DNA of 64,000 nucleotides from Halocynthiibacter styelae (GCF_016123485.1 NZ_JADCKQ010000011.1:1-64000); one strand, 5' to 3'; shown: positions 26,890 to 37,129, numbered from the stretch's first letter. Numbers and translations are program-made. Notes: generated by a model not told the origin, from the letters alone.

Positions 26890-27240
26890 AATTGGCCTTG
26901 TAGCAGTTCCGTTCTGGTCTCTGAACTCACTTGCGACCTTTCGTTCGAATGCCGGGGGCATTTACCACCCAGCGATGAATGACGGCGACGTGGGTTATAA
27001 AAGTTGTTGATATACTGAAATACTACGCCTTCTACCTGACCATGTGCGTCCAACATTCAAGTGCAGTTCCAGCAACTCTCCAGTCATACACAGCCGCCCA
27101 TAATTTTTCAGGCTGAGGCCACTCGGCTCGCGGATCTGATCCAGAATGACCATATCATCATGCTGTCCCCGCTCATACTTACACACAAGCACTGCCTACC
27201 AGTGGCTGGCTCATCGACCATTCAACCGCCGTTGCTTAAC
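26890..27240 (-). pseudogene. IS3-family transposase relic with internal deletion
   Basis: On the minus strand a fragment reads YERGQHDDMVILDQIRE, then NYGRLCMTGELLELHLNVGR, the helix-turn-helix region found early in IS3-family OrfB. It is followed, in another frame, by VVFQYINNFYNPRRRHSSLGG (26958-27029), the conserved C-terminal end of the same protein. The tail PPAFERKVASEF lies in a third frame. The DDE core between these parts is missing and at least two frame changes are needed. It is a dead remnant filling most of the 492-bp gap between kpsT and the RTX gene. Confidence 0.78.
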
Positions 27241-27349
27241 TTGTCACTGTAGGATATGGGTTTCTGTGCAATGGGGTGCTTCCATCACGCCTGCTGTTTC
27301 GCAACGGCTCCCGGCCCAATGTTGTTTAGGCCGGGAAGGCTCAATTCCT

Positions 27350-30088
27350 CTAGATAAATACGATATCGTCCGAGACCGCTGTGATGGTTGTGTTCTCAAC
27401 CGTGATTGTGCCCGAGCCATAATCTATGGTGGTATCACCATTCGCATAGGACAGGGTGAGGTCCTCAAGCATCAGACCGGAGATCTTGAGGTGGATTTTG
27501 TCATAATTGTTCTGGAAATCCACGATCTTGTCGTCGCCGCTATTGGCGAAAAAGACAAACTTATCCGCACCACCCCCACCGCTGAGCAAATCATTCCCCG
27601 CACCACCATAAAGGTCATCGGCACCGACCCCGCCATAAAGCGCGTCATTCCCACCCCGACCGAACAGATCGTCGGAACCATAATGCCCCCAGATCGCATT
27701 GTTGGCATGATCCCCCAAAAGTGAGTCGTTGAAGGCAGAACCGTAAAGCCGTTCGATGGAAAAATACGTATCCCCGATGGCATTTCCCCGATTGTTGGAA
27801 CTATTCAAAAGATCAGCCGTTACGCGTGAGCCACCAAGGTATTGCGCGCGATCATAGCCGGCACCGCCGTTGAGAACATCGCCTCCCGAGCCCCCGACAA
27901 GGACATCATTGCCCGCGCCACCGTAAAGCGCGTCGTTGCCCCCTCTGCCAGAGAGGAAATCGTTACCATTGTGTCCCCAGATCGCATTGGTGGCATGGTC
28001 ACCATACAAACCATCCCCAAAGGCAGTGCCGTAGAGGCGCTCAATGGAAATATACGTATCCCCGCTCGCGGCACCCGTATTATTGGAACTGTTGAGAAGG
28101 TCAGCCGTGACAGCAGATGCCCCAAGATATTGCGCGCGATCGACGCCGGTACCACCGTTGAGAACATCGCCCCCCGAACCCCCGACGAGAACGTCATTAC
28201 CCACACCACCATAAAGCGTGTCATTGCCACCCCTGCCAGAGAGGAAGTCATTACCCTTGTCCCCCCAGATCGCGTTGTTGGCATGATCACCATACAAACC
28301 ATCCCCAAAGGCAGTACCATAGAGGCGTTCGATGGAAAAATACGTATCCCCGCTCGCGACACCTGTATTGTTCGAACTGTTGAGAAGGTCAGCTATGACC
28401 GCAGATGCCCCAAGGTATTGCGCCCGATCAATGCCGGTACCACCATTAAGAACATCAGCACCATCCCCCCCTACGAGGACGTCATTGCCCGCGCCACCAA
28501 ACATTGTATCACCTTGATCACCACCAATCAGAATGTCATCAGCGTCCGACCCGATCTGCTCATTTGTACCGATAAGCAGCGGTCGATTTGGATCTGTGAA
28601 TTGGTCGCCAAAGATATCTTCAATCGTAATCGATGTCTGGTTCAGGGTTCTTACATGGATCTGTTCATCATTGAAATTCAGCGTAATCCCCCAGTCTTCC
28701 ACAACATAACTGATCTGCCCGATGTAATAGAGCCAGTTAAAATGACTGAGATCCAGTCGGTCCACGCCGGGTTCAAAGTCCTGAATGATGTCAGTCACCC
28801 CATCTGCCTCGAAGACAAAGATATCCGCCCCAGCTCCGCCCCAGAGCACATCAGAACCCGACCCATCATAAAGAATATCCGCACCGTCACCGCCGTAGAT
28901 ATTATCATCCCCCGGGCCGCCATAAATCAGATCATCCCCACTGGTTCCGGTAATACTATCTTGCAGTGCAGTGCCATAAATGACGTCTCCGTAGTTCGCG
29001 GCAGAAAGAGAAAACTGCGTCACACCTGATTCATTGCCAGAGGTTACAAAAACCTGCACTTCATCACCCAGAACAACTGCCGAGATGGACGCAATGTTAT
29101 CAAGTGTCGTGTTCAGTTCATCAGCAATGCTCTCCAGATGCAGCAATGTCCCGTCCGGCAGGATGGTAAACAGGCTGATACCGTCATCCCCGCCACCAGC
29201 CAGGACAAAGCCGCGATCCCCGATGGTGAAAGTTTCAATCACCGAAGCATTCTGAAAGCGGGTGTGCGATGTATCAATGATATGATCCGTTACATTCAGA
29301 ATGCCGTTTCCTTCCACCCTGAGTACGCTGAGAGAGTTGCTGAGCGCCGACGCCACGATGACATAGCTTGCGCTACCTACCTCCAGCAGTTCCATTGCAA
29401 GTGGTGTGTTTATCCCCAGTTCAAGCGCTGCTCCGACAGTGTCGGACAAGCTGAGCGCCCCCGTTGCATCGTCAATGCTATAGATGCTGATCCCGTTCTC
29501 ACCCGCCGATGTGACCAGCAGGAATGAATTCCCCCCGACACTGATCCGCAGCATATCCGTGATGTTTGTGCCGTAGCTGTCCTCTGTATCTGAAATGCTC
29601 AGCTCTGGCCGGGCCGTGATCTCTGTGCCAATTTCGAAAACCTGTATCTCATCCCCCGAGGCAGAGACGGCGTAATAATAGCTGGCTTGTACTGGTACTG
29701 CCCCTTCCGTAAGGGCCGCGAATTCTGCGGAACTTCCATCTCCTGGTAACAAAACCGGGGCTGTAGCACTTCCGTCTTCTTCCAGCGCATAAGCGATCAG
29801 GTTCCCGGAAGCATCCAGACCCGTGATCGCATATTCTACATTATTGAGTTCCAGAAAGGATAAGTCGGATGCTGCGAACAGTGTGGTGGTTTCATCATAA
29901 ACGGCAGACCCCGCAAGCACCGCGATCTGCCCCTGTGTCAACGCATAGCTGATCAGACCGCCATTGATGCCGGATGTACCATATAAATAGACGCCCAGAG
30001 ATGTCACAGAGACATGCATGCCAGTGATATTCTGGTCGATCCCATCCAAACCAGGCAGGATGACGCCCGTCAGTCCCAAGTATGCCAT
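27350..30088 (-). CDS. Large RTX protein with beta-propeller-like N-terminal domain
   Basis: 912 aa, ATG at 30088 with AAGGTGG just upstream. Residues 1-370 contain repeated blades (for example GISIYSIDDATGALSLSD and GISLFTILPDGTLLHLES) like a lactonase/YncE-type propeller. GGxGxD calcium-binding nonapeptides occupy about 385-470 and 530-880. They include three 96-residue units (28202-28489, 27914-28201, 27626-27913) that each pair an RTX stretch with an RAQYLG...SIERLYG segment. The C-terminal ~50 residues are hydrophobic/acidic, typical of type I secretion signals. There is no N-terminal signal peptide. The 3' 737+ bp are nearly identical to the metalloprotease gene at 1-2138. It is probably a cell-surface or secreted protein; activity unknown. 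Confidence 0.88.
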   Translation of the reverse strand: MAYLGLTGVILPGLDGIDQNITGMHVSVTSLGVYLYGTSGINGGLISYALTQGQIAVLAGSAVYDETTTLFAASDLSFLELNNVEYAITGLDASGNLIAYALEEDGSATAPVLLPGDGSSAEFAALTEGAVPVQASYYYAVSASGDEIQVFEIGTEITARPELSISDTEDSYGTNITDMLRISVGGNSFLLVTSAGENGISIYSIDDATGALSLSDTVGAALELGINTPLAMELLEVGSASYVIVASALSNSLSVLRVEGNGILNVTDHIIDTSHTRFQNASVIETFTIGDRGFVLAGGGDDGISLFTILPDGTLLHLESIADELNTTLDNIASISAVVLGDEVQVFVTSGNESGVTQFSLSAANYGDVIYGTALQDSITGTSGDDLIYGGPGDDNIYGGDGADILYDGSGSDVLWGGAGADIFVFEADGVTDIIQDFEPGVDRLDLSHFNWLYYIGQISYVVEDWGITLNFNDEQIHVRTLNQTSITIEDIFGDQFTDPNRPLLIGTNEQIGSDADDILIGGDQGDTMFGGAGNDVLVGGDGADVLNGGTGIDRAQYLGASAVIADLLNSSNNTGVASGDTYFSIERLYGTAFGDGLYGDHANNAIWGDKGNDFLSGRGGNDTLYGGVGNDVLVGGSGGDVLNGGTGVDRAQYLGASAVTADLLNSSNNTGAASGDTYISIERLYGTAFGDGLYGDHATNAIWGHNGNDFLSGRGGNDALYGGAGNDVLVGGSGGDVLNGGAGYDRAQYLGGSRVTADLLNSSNNRGNAIGDTYFSIERLYGSAFNDSLLGDHANNAIWGHYGSDDLFGRGGNDALYGGVGADDLYGGAGNDLLSGGGGADKFVFFANSGDDKIVDFQNNYDKIHLKISGLMLEDLTLSYANGDTTIDYGSGTITVENTTITAVSDDIVFI
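27495..28231. repeat. Direct repeat copy B, 3' part of second RTX gene
   Basis: Second copy of the repeat at 1-737, covering two of the three 288-bp units and the start of the C-terminal region. The gene continues 145 bp further left to its stop at 27350. The matching part of copy A lies outside the window. The pair brackets the whole polysaccharide island. Confidence 0.93.
27626..28489. repeat. Three tandem 288-bp coding repeats in RTX gene
   Basis: Units at 28202-28489, 27914-28201 and 27626-27913 each encode 96 residues starting GNDVLVGG or a close variant and containing DRAQYLG and SIERLYG. The protease gene has two equivalent units (420-707 and 132-419). Because the period is a multiple of three, gain or loss of units keeps the frame. 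Confidence 0.9.
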
Positions 30089-30256
30089 ATTCCACCTTCA
30101 CCCAATTTCTGAAGGTAGTCTGGGAATACAATGAAGCCCGCCGGGTACCGGATTTTGTTTAAATCATGTCTCTTGTTTAAGATTCTGAGCGAACCTTAAC
30201 TTTGTTGTTTACGGTCTGTTAGGAAGGCCAGGACAAGACCTTCCCCACCGTGCGGC

Positions 30257-33200
30257 TTAATTCTGCTCTGGCACCAGTATCTCGCGCTTGCCGACATGGT
30301 TTGCAGCACTAACAAGACTTTCTTCTTCCATTTGCTCTACCAGACGCGCGGCTTTGTTATAGCCAATCGCCAGTTTCCGCTGGATGTAAGAAGTCGAACA
30401 TTTGCGATCTTTGATCACAATCGCTACCGCCTGATCATACAGCGCGTCTTCACCATTGGTGTTGCCACCTGTGTTCAGACCAAGCACAGCGTCGATGTTG
30501 TCAGCCTTGTCATCATCCGGGCCATCCACCACGCCGCCAATATATTCAGGCGGGCCAAAGGCTTTCAGGTGGTTGACGATTTCTTCGACTTCTTCATCAG
30601 CACAGAACGGCCCGTGCACACGGGTAATCTTGGACCCACCCGCCATATACAGCATGTCACCCATGCCAAGCAGTTGTTCCGCGCCCTGTTCACCAAGGAT
30701 GGTGCGGCTGTCGATCTTGGATGTCACCTGGAAGGAAATCCGGGTTGGGAAGTTTGCCTTAATCGTACCGGTGATCACATCCACAGACGGGCGCTGTGTC
30801 GCCATGATCAGGTGGATACCAGACGCACGCGCCATCTGCGCAAGACGTTGAATACAGGCTTCGATTTCCTTACCCGCCACCATCATCAGGTCAGCCATCT
30901 CATCAACGACCACCACGATATATGGCATTTTCTCGGGTTTGTTTTCTTCGGTTTCAAAGATCGGATCGCCGGTTTCTTCGTCAAATCCGGTCTGAACCGT
31001 ACGTGAGAACATTTCATTCTTCGCCAGTGCATCTTCGACACGGCCGTTATAACCCGCAATGTTACGCACCCCCATGCGCGACATCTTGCGATAGCGTTCT
31101 TCCATCTCACCCACGACCCATTTCAGGGCCACAACCGCCTTTTTGGGGTCGGTCACAACAGGCGACAGCAGATGTGGGATGCCGTCATAAACGGACAGTT
31201 CCAGCATCTTCGGGTCAATCATGATCATCCGGCATTCATCCGGGGACAGCTTATACAGCAGCGACAGGATCATTGTGTTGATGGCAACCGATTTACCAGA
31301 ACCCGTGGTACCCGCGATCAGCAGGTGAGGCATCTTGGCAAGGTTCGCAACAACCGGCGCACCGCCAATGTCTTTGCCCAGCGCAAGCGGCAGGCTGTGG
31401 CTGCCATCGCCAAAATCACGACCTGACAGGATCTCACGGAAACTGACCATTTCACGTTTTTCATTGGGCAGTTCGATACCGATCACGGACCGGCCCGGCA
31501 CGGTGGACACACGCGCAGACAATGCGGACATGGAACGGGCGATATCATCCGCCAAACCAATCACACGGGACGCTTTCAGACCGGGCGCAGGTTCCAGTTC
31601 ATACATGGTAACAACAGGGCCAGGGCGCACAGAAACGATTTCCCCTTTGACGCCATAGTCATCCAACACGCTTTCCAGCATGCGGGCGTTTTCTTCCAGG
31701 GCTTCATCAGACAGGTGATGGCGTTCAATGGTATCCGGGCTGGCCAGAAGGCTCAGCGGTGGGTTTTCATAGGTATCAGCCTGCTGGTCAAACTGCAGTT
31801 TTGGCTGCGCCTCAGCCTGGGCCTGGCGGGACGGTTGAGCCAGCTTGTTCGGCGCATGTTGCACCACAGCTTTCTGAACAGGCGGCTGTGGGATCTGCAT
31901 CGGTGCCGCCATCTGTGGTACAGGCGCGGCCACAGGTGCTTCATCTTCCCAGGGCTCTGCGAAATCATCTTCCTGATATGCAGAGTAATCTTCCGGCAGC
32001 TCTTCAATCACCACATCATCGTGGTAATCCTGCATTGTTTCTTCTGCCTGGAAGGCCGACCAGTCATCCTGTTCCATCGGCGCAGGTTCTGCCACGGGCA
32101 TTGGTGCCTCAACAGGGGCACGCAGAACGGGCGCGACAATAGGTGCAACAGGCTCCATAACGGGTTCCTGGCGGTTCAGCTGTGGTTCCGCACGCGTTGC
32201 TGCCGGGCGTGGCGCGGTATTGGCTTTCAGAACCGGCACACGACGGCGGCGGGCCTGGATGGCATCGGTGATCCGGGACTTAATACGATCCCCACCATCT
32301 TCATCCACAGGTGCATCATAGGCCGGCGGCTGTGTTTCCACGAGTTCCGGTTCAGGTGTGCGACGCAACAGAGATGCCAGCAGCCCGGGCTTTTCGACAG
32401 CTTCCGGTACGGGTTCTGCATATTGTGGTTCTGCATAGGCCTGAACCTGGGGTTCCACATATTCTGGTGTTGCGTATTGTTGATCCGAACGAACAACTTG
32501 TGCCGCCGCCCGTGCAGGGACAACGGGTGCAACAGGTTCATAGGCTTCGGGACCGTCATGAATGACAACCTCTTCCTGATGCAGACGCGCGTTTTCCTGC
32601 CGGGCAAGGCGCGCCTCATTCAGGGATTGCGCGGTTGCACCGGCTTTTTGCACACCCCGACCGATCAGTTTCATCACCAGCGCATAGCCCATCACCGCCC
32701 CAATAAAGAGGAAGCGACCAAAGCTGCGCAGTTCTTCCCGGGTGAACCCCAGGACAGGCAGCAACACAGCAATCATTGCCAATGCAGAGAGGATAGAAAG
32801 CAAGTTTACCCAGACGGCCAGGCCACCCAGGCTTTGCATCACGGAAATAACCGCACCGGAAATGACGTCACCAATGACGCCACCGGGGCCAAAACTATGC
32901 ACCCACAGATCAGACGTGCCGACAGATGATGCAAAAACAGAAATCGACGCATACAGAGAAATCAGTGCAATCGCGACAGGCGCGAACAGAATGCGTGGCA
33001 TGATGCGTTCTTCGCCATAGTGCAGCACATATCGCGTGCCCCAGGTCAGCAGAACCGCAACAATGCCCCAGCCACCCCAGCCAACCAGCGTGTAAATCAT
33101 ACCGGACAGGTAGGCACCGGGTGTGCCGAACATATTCTGCACAGGCCCATCTGACGCAACAAACATGCTTGGATCAGAGGGCGAATACGTCCAGAGCATC

Positions 33201-33325
33201 AGCGTAACAATTAGGCCCGCAATGATCATTCCCACGCCCATCAGTTCCTTGCCACGTTTTTCAAGCGCAGCCTGGGTGTTGCTGTCGAAAAGAGGATCAC
33301 GTTGTCTGATCTGATAAGACGCCAT
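30257..33325 (-). CDS. ftsK: DNA translocase FtsK
   Basis: 1022 aa cell-division DNA pump that clears and resolves chromosome termini at the septum. Four to five hydrophobic segments in residues 30-210 anchor it. A long Pro/Glu/Gln-rich linker (about 220-520) follows, then the RecA-like motor. Walker A is GTTGSGKS near residue 670, Walker [12 protein letters not shown] near 810, and a C-terminal gamma winged-helix domain starts near 950 (YDQAVAIVI...[22 protein letters not shown]). The protein is full length. The gene downstream is the RTX gene, 168 bp away. Confidence 0.97.
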   Translation of the reverse strand: MASYQIRQRDPLFDSNTQAALEKRGKELMGVGMIIAGLIVTLMLWTYSPSDPSMFVASDGPVQNMFGTPGAYLSGMIYTLVGWGGWGIVAVLLTWGTRYVLHYGEERIMPRILFAPVAIALISLYASISVFASSVGTSDLWVHSFGPGGVIGDVISGAVISVMQSLGGLAVWVNLLSILSALAMIAVLLPVLGFTREELRSFGRFLFIGAVMGYALVMKLIGRGVQKAGATAQSLNEARLARQENARLHQEEVVIHDGPEAYEPVAPVVPARAAAQVVRSDQQYATPEYVEPQVQAYAEPQYAEPVPEAVEKPGLLASLLRRTPEPELVETQPPAYDAPVDEDGGDRIKSRITDAIQARRRRVPVLKANTAPRPAATRAEPQLNRQEPVMEPVAPIVAPVLRAPVEAPMPVAEPAPMEQDDWSAFQAEETMQDYHDDVVIEELPEDYSAYQEDDFAEPWEDEAPVAAPVPQMAAPMQIPQPPVQKAVVQHAPNKLAQPSRQAQAEAQPKLQFDQQADTYENPPLSLLASPDTIERHHLSDEALEENARMLESVLDDYGVKGEIVSVRPGPVVTMYELEPAPGLKASRVIGLADDIARSMSALSARVSTVPGRSVIGIELPNEKREMVSFREILSGRDFGDGSHSLPLALGKDIGGAPVVANLAKMPHLLIAGTTGSGKSVAINTMILSLLYKLSPDECRMIMIDPKMLELSVYDGIPHLLSPVVTDPKKAVVALKWVVGEMEERYRKMSRMGVRNIAGYNGRVEDALAKNEMFSRTVQTGFDEETGDPIFETEENKPEKMPYIVVVVDEMADLMMVAGKEIEACIQRLAQMARASGIHLIMATQRPSVDVITGTIKANFPTRISFQVTSKIDSRTILGEQGAEQLLGMGDMLYMAGGSKITRVHGPFCADEEVEEIVNHLKAFGPPEYIGGVVDGPDDDKADNIDAVLGLNTGGNTNGEDALYDQAVAIVIKDRKCSTSYIQRKLAIGYNKAARLVEQMEEESLVSAANHVGKREILVPEQN

Positions 33326-33620
33326 TTTACCTGTCCTTACACATTCTCAGCCGCTTCACAGGGCGGATTTATACTTATTGGGATGAAAACCATCCGTCAT
33401 CACTACACTTGCGGACATGGGGAAACACCCAGGTGAAGATACACCTGGTGCGTGGAATTCTATCAATAAAGAAAGGGGCTGCGCCCGCTCTTCTGAAACC
33501 ATATCTGCCTCTGTTCCGGGATCGTTTCGCCCCGATTAAGACCAGAATACGGCGCAGATGGCTGTCTGTCCAGCCCGTGATGTGACCGGCGGGCAGAACC
33601 CGCCGATCTCTGTGACTCTT
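33326..33620. other. Intergenic region between amidase and ftsK
   Basis: 295 bp carrying the ftsK promoter and the end of the leftward amidase transcript. A 7-bp inverted repeat CCAGGTG/CACCTGG with a 6-base loop lies at 33429-33448. A short GGGC/GCCC hairpin at 33476-33486 is followed on the minus strand by CTTTCTTTA and may be a weak terminator for the amidase. No gene seen. Confidence 0.45.
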
Positions 33621-34952
33621 TTACGCCAGCGCCGCCTCTGCCGCAGCGCCAAGACGCAGCAGGCGTTCTTCGGTATCCGGCGGTGTCATCAGCGTAATAC
33701 CGCAGGAAGGAACCCCGGTGGGCAGGGTCAGCGCGGTCAGCCCCATCAGATTGCCGATCCGCGTATTGCGCAGGGCGAGCAGGTTTTCGGTAATATAATA
33801 ATCATGATCCGACATCAGCCGTTCCGCATTTGGCGGCAGAATGGGGGATGTCGGCATGATCACTGCATCATATTGCGCCACAGCGCTCAGGTAGCCCGCC
33901 CGCAGTTTTTCCATCTTCTGCCAGGCCGCGATATATTCCCCGGCGGACCAGGACTGACCCAGTTGAAACCGCCCCAGAATTTCAGGGAACATCACATCCG
34001 GGTTGGCCTCGATCACGTCTTTCCAGGTGCCCCAGGCCTCACTTGTATAAAGAATGCTGGTCAGTTCCATGATTTCGGCAACTTCCGGGATGTCCCCACG
34101 ATCCACCTGGGCCTCTGCGGCCTGAAGCCGTTCAACCGCGCTTTGGAACGCAGCACCCGGTGCGTCACGCACGTCATCCATCGCGACGGTTTCCAGCACA
34201 AGGAAACGTTTACCCGCCAGATCCGCACCACGCAGATCCGCAGCTTTGCCACCTTCCATCAACGCCAGCAGCTGGGCGCAATCTTCAACAGAACGCGCCA
34301 GCGGGCCAACCGTATCAAACCAGGCGCAAAGCGGAACGACACCTTCAAGCGACAGGCGGCCCGAAGTGGTTTTCAGCCCCACAAGGTCATTCCAGGCCGC
34401 GGGGATACGCACGGATCCACCCGTATCAGATCCAATCGCGGCAGGCGCCAGACCAAAGGCAACCGATGCTGCTGCACCAGAACTGGACCCGCCGGACACA
34501 GCATCATGATCATTCACACAGGGTGAACTTGCCGTGATCGGGTTCAGCCCCAGGCCAGAAAAAGCCAGTTCGGACATATGGGTTTTACCCACACAGATCA
34601 GCCCGGCAGCGGTGGCGTTTTTCAGAACCTCCGCGTCCTCATCCGGGATACGATCCTTCAGCAAAGCCGTCCCGGCCTCTGTCGCAACACCTGCTGTATC
34701 AAACAGATCCTTCCAGGAAATCGGCACACCATCCAGCGCACTCAGTCGCGCGCCGCTTTTGGCGCGATCAGACGCAGCCTTCGCCTCCGCTATCGCACGG
34801 TCCCGCGTCAGGCGGGCGTAGATGCGATCAGACATCTCATGCGCTTCGATTGCATCCAGCACGGCCTCTGTCAGATCCACCGGGTCAATCTCACCCGCGC
34901 CAATCATCCGCCCAAGTTCACTTGCGGTCTTATCCTGCCAGTTCAGTGACAT
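33621..34952 (-). CDS. Amidase signature family hydrolase
   Basis: 443 aa from the ATG at 34952, which has an excellent GGGAGG site; a 24-codon upstream extension is rejected. The amidase signature GGSSSGAAASVA and GSDTGGSVRIPAAW segments hold the Ser-cis-Ser pair. The catalytic lysine lies in VPISWKDLF, giving the Ser-Ser-Lys triad. It is a cytoplasmic C-N hydrolase related to GatA but probably not GatA, since no gatB/gatC is nearby. Substrate unknown. It is divergent from the UbiH-type gene, with 85 bp between. Confidence 0.9.
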   Translation of the reverse strand: MSLNWQDKTASELGRMIGAGEIDPVDLTEAVLDAIEAHEMSDRIYARLTRDRAIAEAKAASDRAKSGARLSALDGVPISWKDLFDTAGVATEAGTALLKDRIPDEDAEVLKNATAAGLICVGKTHMSELAFSGLGLNPITASSPCVNDHDAVSGGSSSGAAASVAFGLAPAAIGSDTGGSVRIPAAWNDLVGLKTTSGRLSLEGVVPLCAWFDTVGPLARSVEDCAQLLALMEGGKAADLRGADLAGKRFLVLETVAMDDVRDAPGAAFQSAVERLQAAEAQVDRGDIPEVAEIMELTSILYTSEAWGTWKDVIEANPDVMFPEILGRFQLGQSWSAGEYIAAWQKMEKLRAGYLSAVAQYDAVIMPTSPILPPNAERLMSDHDYYITENLLALRNTRIGNLMGLTALTLPTGVPSCGITLMTPPDTEERLLRLGAAAEAALA

Positions 34953-35037
34953 GCCTGCCCTCCCAAAATCATTTTCCCGGACGGTAGCGGCACTGGGGCG
35001 CATGGACAATCCCCGCACAGTCACGATAGTGGGTTTT

Positions 35038-36264
35038 ATGACCTGCGACTCAGATATCCTGATTGCAGGCGGCGGGCTGAACGGCCCCTCGCTTGCGCTT
35101 GCCCTGGCCGATGGCGGCCTGAACGTAACCCTTGTGGATGCTGCCCCCGATGGTGCGCGCGAAACGCAGGGGTTTGACGGGCGCTGTTATGCGCTGGCGC
35201 TCGCGTCCCAGCGGCTGTTTCAGGCGATTGGCGTCTGGCCCCTGCTGGACGGCAATGCGCAACCCATCCTGAACGTCAAAGTCACCGATGGGCGCGCGGG
35301 CGAAGGGCCTGGTCCCTTTGTGATGGGGTTTGATCACGCCGAGATCGAAGAAGGCCCGACCGGCTATATGGTTGAGGATCGCTTTATTTCCGGTGCCCTG
35401 CGCGAAGCCGTTGAAAGGCACCCGTTGATCACAAAGATTTCTGACGCAAAGGCTATATCGCAACAGGTTGACGGTGCGATTGTCACCGTGGGCCTGGATG
35501 ATGGCACAAGCCACACCACCCGCCTGCTGGTCGGTGCGGACGGGCGCGGCAGCGGTGTTGCGTCACGCGCAGGCATCAAACGTAACGGGCACAGTTATCA
35601 TCAGACGGCAGTTGTCTGTTCCGTAGCACATGAAAAGCCGCACAACGCCACCGCACATCAGTTCTTCATGCCCGACGGGCCGCTTGCTATCCTGCCCTTG
35701 CCTGGTGACCATTCGTCCATTGTCTGGAGCACATCCGATGACACTGCCGCCCGTCTTGCCGGGCTGAGTGATGATGACTTCATGGAAGAACTGCGCCCGG
35801 TTTTTGGTGATTTCCTGGGCGATATTTCCCTGTCCGGGGTGCGCTTAACCTATCCCCTCAGCCTGTCTCTGGCTGAACATTTTGTCAAAGATCGCCTCGC
35901 CCTTGTTGGCGATGCCGCCCATGGTGTGCATCCTGTTGCCGGTCAGGGGCTGAACCTGGGTCTGCGCGATGTCGGGGCGCTGGCAGAAGTCGTGATTGAA
36001 GCCCGCCGCCGTGGTGAAGATTTCGCCGCCGTTGATGTGCTGGCCCGTTATGAACAATGGCGCCGCTGGGATACCACAGTCATGAGCGCCGGGATGGACG
36101 GCGTTGTGCGCCTGTTCTCAAACGACAACCCGATCCTGCGGGCAGCCCGCGGCATGGGCCTGGGTATCGTGAACGCCCTGCCCACCCTGCGCCGCAACTT
36201 CATCCGCGAAGCCGCTGGCCTGACCGGTGATCTGCCAAAACTGATGCAAGGCCGGCAGATCTGA
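35038..36264 (+). CDS. ubiH: FAD-dependent ubiquinone-biosynthesis hydroxylase (UbiH/UbiF/COQ6 family)
   Basis: 408 aa from the ATG at 35038; an in-frame ATG at 35002 is a possible alternative. The FAD loop IAGGGLNGPSLALALADGG is at the N-terminus. DGR is in the middle and GDAAHGVHPVAGQGLNLGLRDV, the second FAD-binding motif, is near residue 285. It adds a hydroxyl to the ubiquinone ring in the aerobic pathway; which carbon cannot be told. It ends 9 bp from the convergent Trm112 gene. Confidence 0.88.
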   Translation: MTCDSDILIAGGGLNGPSLALALADGGLNVTLVDAAPDGARETQGFDGRCYALALASQRLFQAIGVWPLLDGNAQPILNVKVTDGRAGEGPGPFVMGFDHAEIEEGPTGYMVEDRFISGALREAVERHPLITKISDAKAISQQVDGAIVTVGLDDGTSHTTRLLVGADGRGSGVASRAGIKRNGHSYHQTAVVCSVAHEKPHNATAHQFFMPDGPLAILPLPGDHSSIVWSTSDDTAARLAGLSDDDFMEELRPVFGDFLGDISLSGVRLTYPLSLSLAEHFVKDRLALVGDAAHGVHPVAGQGLNLGLRDVGALAEVVIEARRRGEDFAAVDVLARYEQWRRWDTTVMSAGMDGVVRLFSNDNPILRAARGMGLGIVNALPTLRRNFIREAAGLTGDLPKLMQGRQI

Positions 36265-36273
36265 TATTCGCGT

Positions 36274-36471
36274 TCAGTCGATCCGGCGGGCTTCGTCGAT
36301 CAGCATGACAGGAATGCCATTGCGGATCGGGAAAGCAAGGCGCGCAGCGCGGGAGATGAGTTCCTGGCGCTTCGCGTCATATTCCAGAGGCTGCTGTGTC
36401 TGCGGGCAGATCAGGGCTTCCAGCATACGCGGGGAAAATTCGGCGTGGGATGTCGGGGTTTTGTCATTCAT
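36274..36471 (-). CDS. Trm112-family small protein
   Basis: 65 aa. [17 protein letters not shown] and an [17 protein letters not shown] tail mark the Trm112/YcaR family. Only one cysteine of the usual zinc knuckle pairs remains, as is common in proteobacterial members. The family partners or stabilises methyltransferases in other organisms; its role here is unproven. It overlaps the LON-domain gene by 4 bp. Confidence 0.88.
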   Translation of the reverse strand: MNDKTPTSHAEFSPRMLEALICPQTQQPLEYDAKRQELISRAARLAFPIRNGIPVMLIDEARRID

Positions 36472-37103
36472 TGGATGACCTCAGTATCAGAGCTGCTGTA
36501 GATCGCATATTCAAGCAATGCGGTCAGGGTTCTGCGCCGTTCTGCAAGATTTAGCGCCTCAAGCAAAGCCTGTTTTTCTTCAATGGAAAACGGGCAGAGC
36601 ATCGACAGGCTATTGACCAGCATTTCTTCCTCAGCCCCCTGGAGCTGTTCCCAGTCGGTGCTGAGATCGCGGAGATCAAAGTAACGCTGCAGCAGTTTCA
36701 GAAATCCGGTACGGTCAAAGGACGGATCTTTCGACATGCTGCGACTGTCGCCCTCAAAATCCCGCCAGTTCACCTGGGCTTTCTTATAGGGATTGAAGCC
36801 TTCCTCAATCTGTTCAATCCGAAAGCGCGACACACCGGACAAGGTGATCATATAGCGATGATCTTCGGTTTCAGTGAAGGATGTCACACGCCCCACACAG
36901 CCAATCCGATGCAGGGCTTCGCTGTCGGCTTGCATCGGTTGTACTATCCCGATCAGCCGGTGATCACTGCGCAAAGTATCGTCAAGCATGGTCAGATACC
37001 GCGGCTCAAACACATGCAGCGACAATTTCGCCCGAGGCATAAGGATCGCCTCGGACAAAGGAAACAGCGGAATAACATCAGGAAGGTCGGCGGGAAGTAT
37101 CAT
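36468..37103 (-). CDS. LON substrate-binding-domain protein (Lon N-terminal domain only)
   Basis: 211 aa, resembling only the N-terminal domain of Lon protease ([26 protein letters not shown], then GRVTSF). No AAA+ or protease domain follows, so it is a stand-alone LON-domain protein of unknown function, widespread in alphaproteobacteria. It is co-transcribed with the Trm112-type gene and follows the thioredoxin gene by 26 bp. Confidence 0.9.
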   Translation of the reverse strand: MILPADLPDVIPLFPLSEAILMPRAKLSLHVFEPRYLTMLDDTLRSDHRLIGIVQPMQADSEALHRIGCVGRVTSFTETEDHRYMITLSGVSRFRIEQIEEGFNPYKKAQVNWRDFEGDSRSMSKDPSFDRTGFLKLLQRYFDLRDLSTDWEQLQGAEEEMLVNSLSMLCPFSIEEKQALLEALNLAERRRTLTALLEYAIYSSSDTEVIQ

Positions 37104-37129
37104 GAAACCACCTTAACCTGTTTATCTGA

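Noticed and set aside
27842-29029. Long rightward frame (395 codons) inside the second RTX gene
   Set aside because: It is antisense to the RTX repeats; repetitive Gly/Asp codons leave the other strand open. It has no ribosome site or recognisable domain. The shorter version at 348-863 in the first RTX gene is the same artefact.
31715-32929. Rightward 404-codon frame in ftsK
   Set aside because: Antisense to the biased Pro/Glu/Gln linker of FtsK, composition rich in Cys/His/Arg, no start signal.
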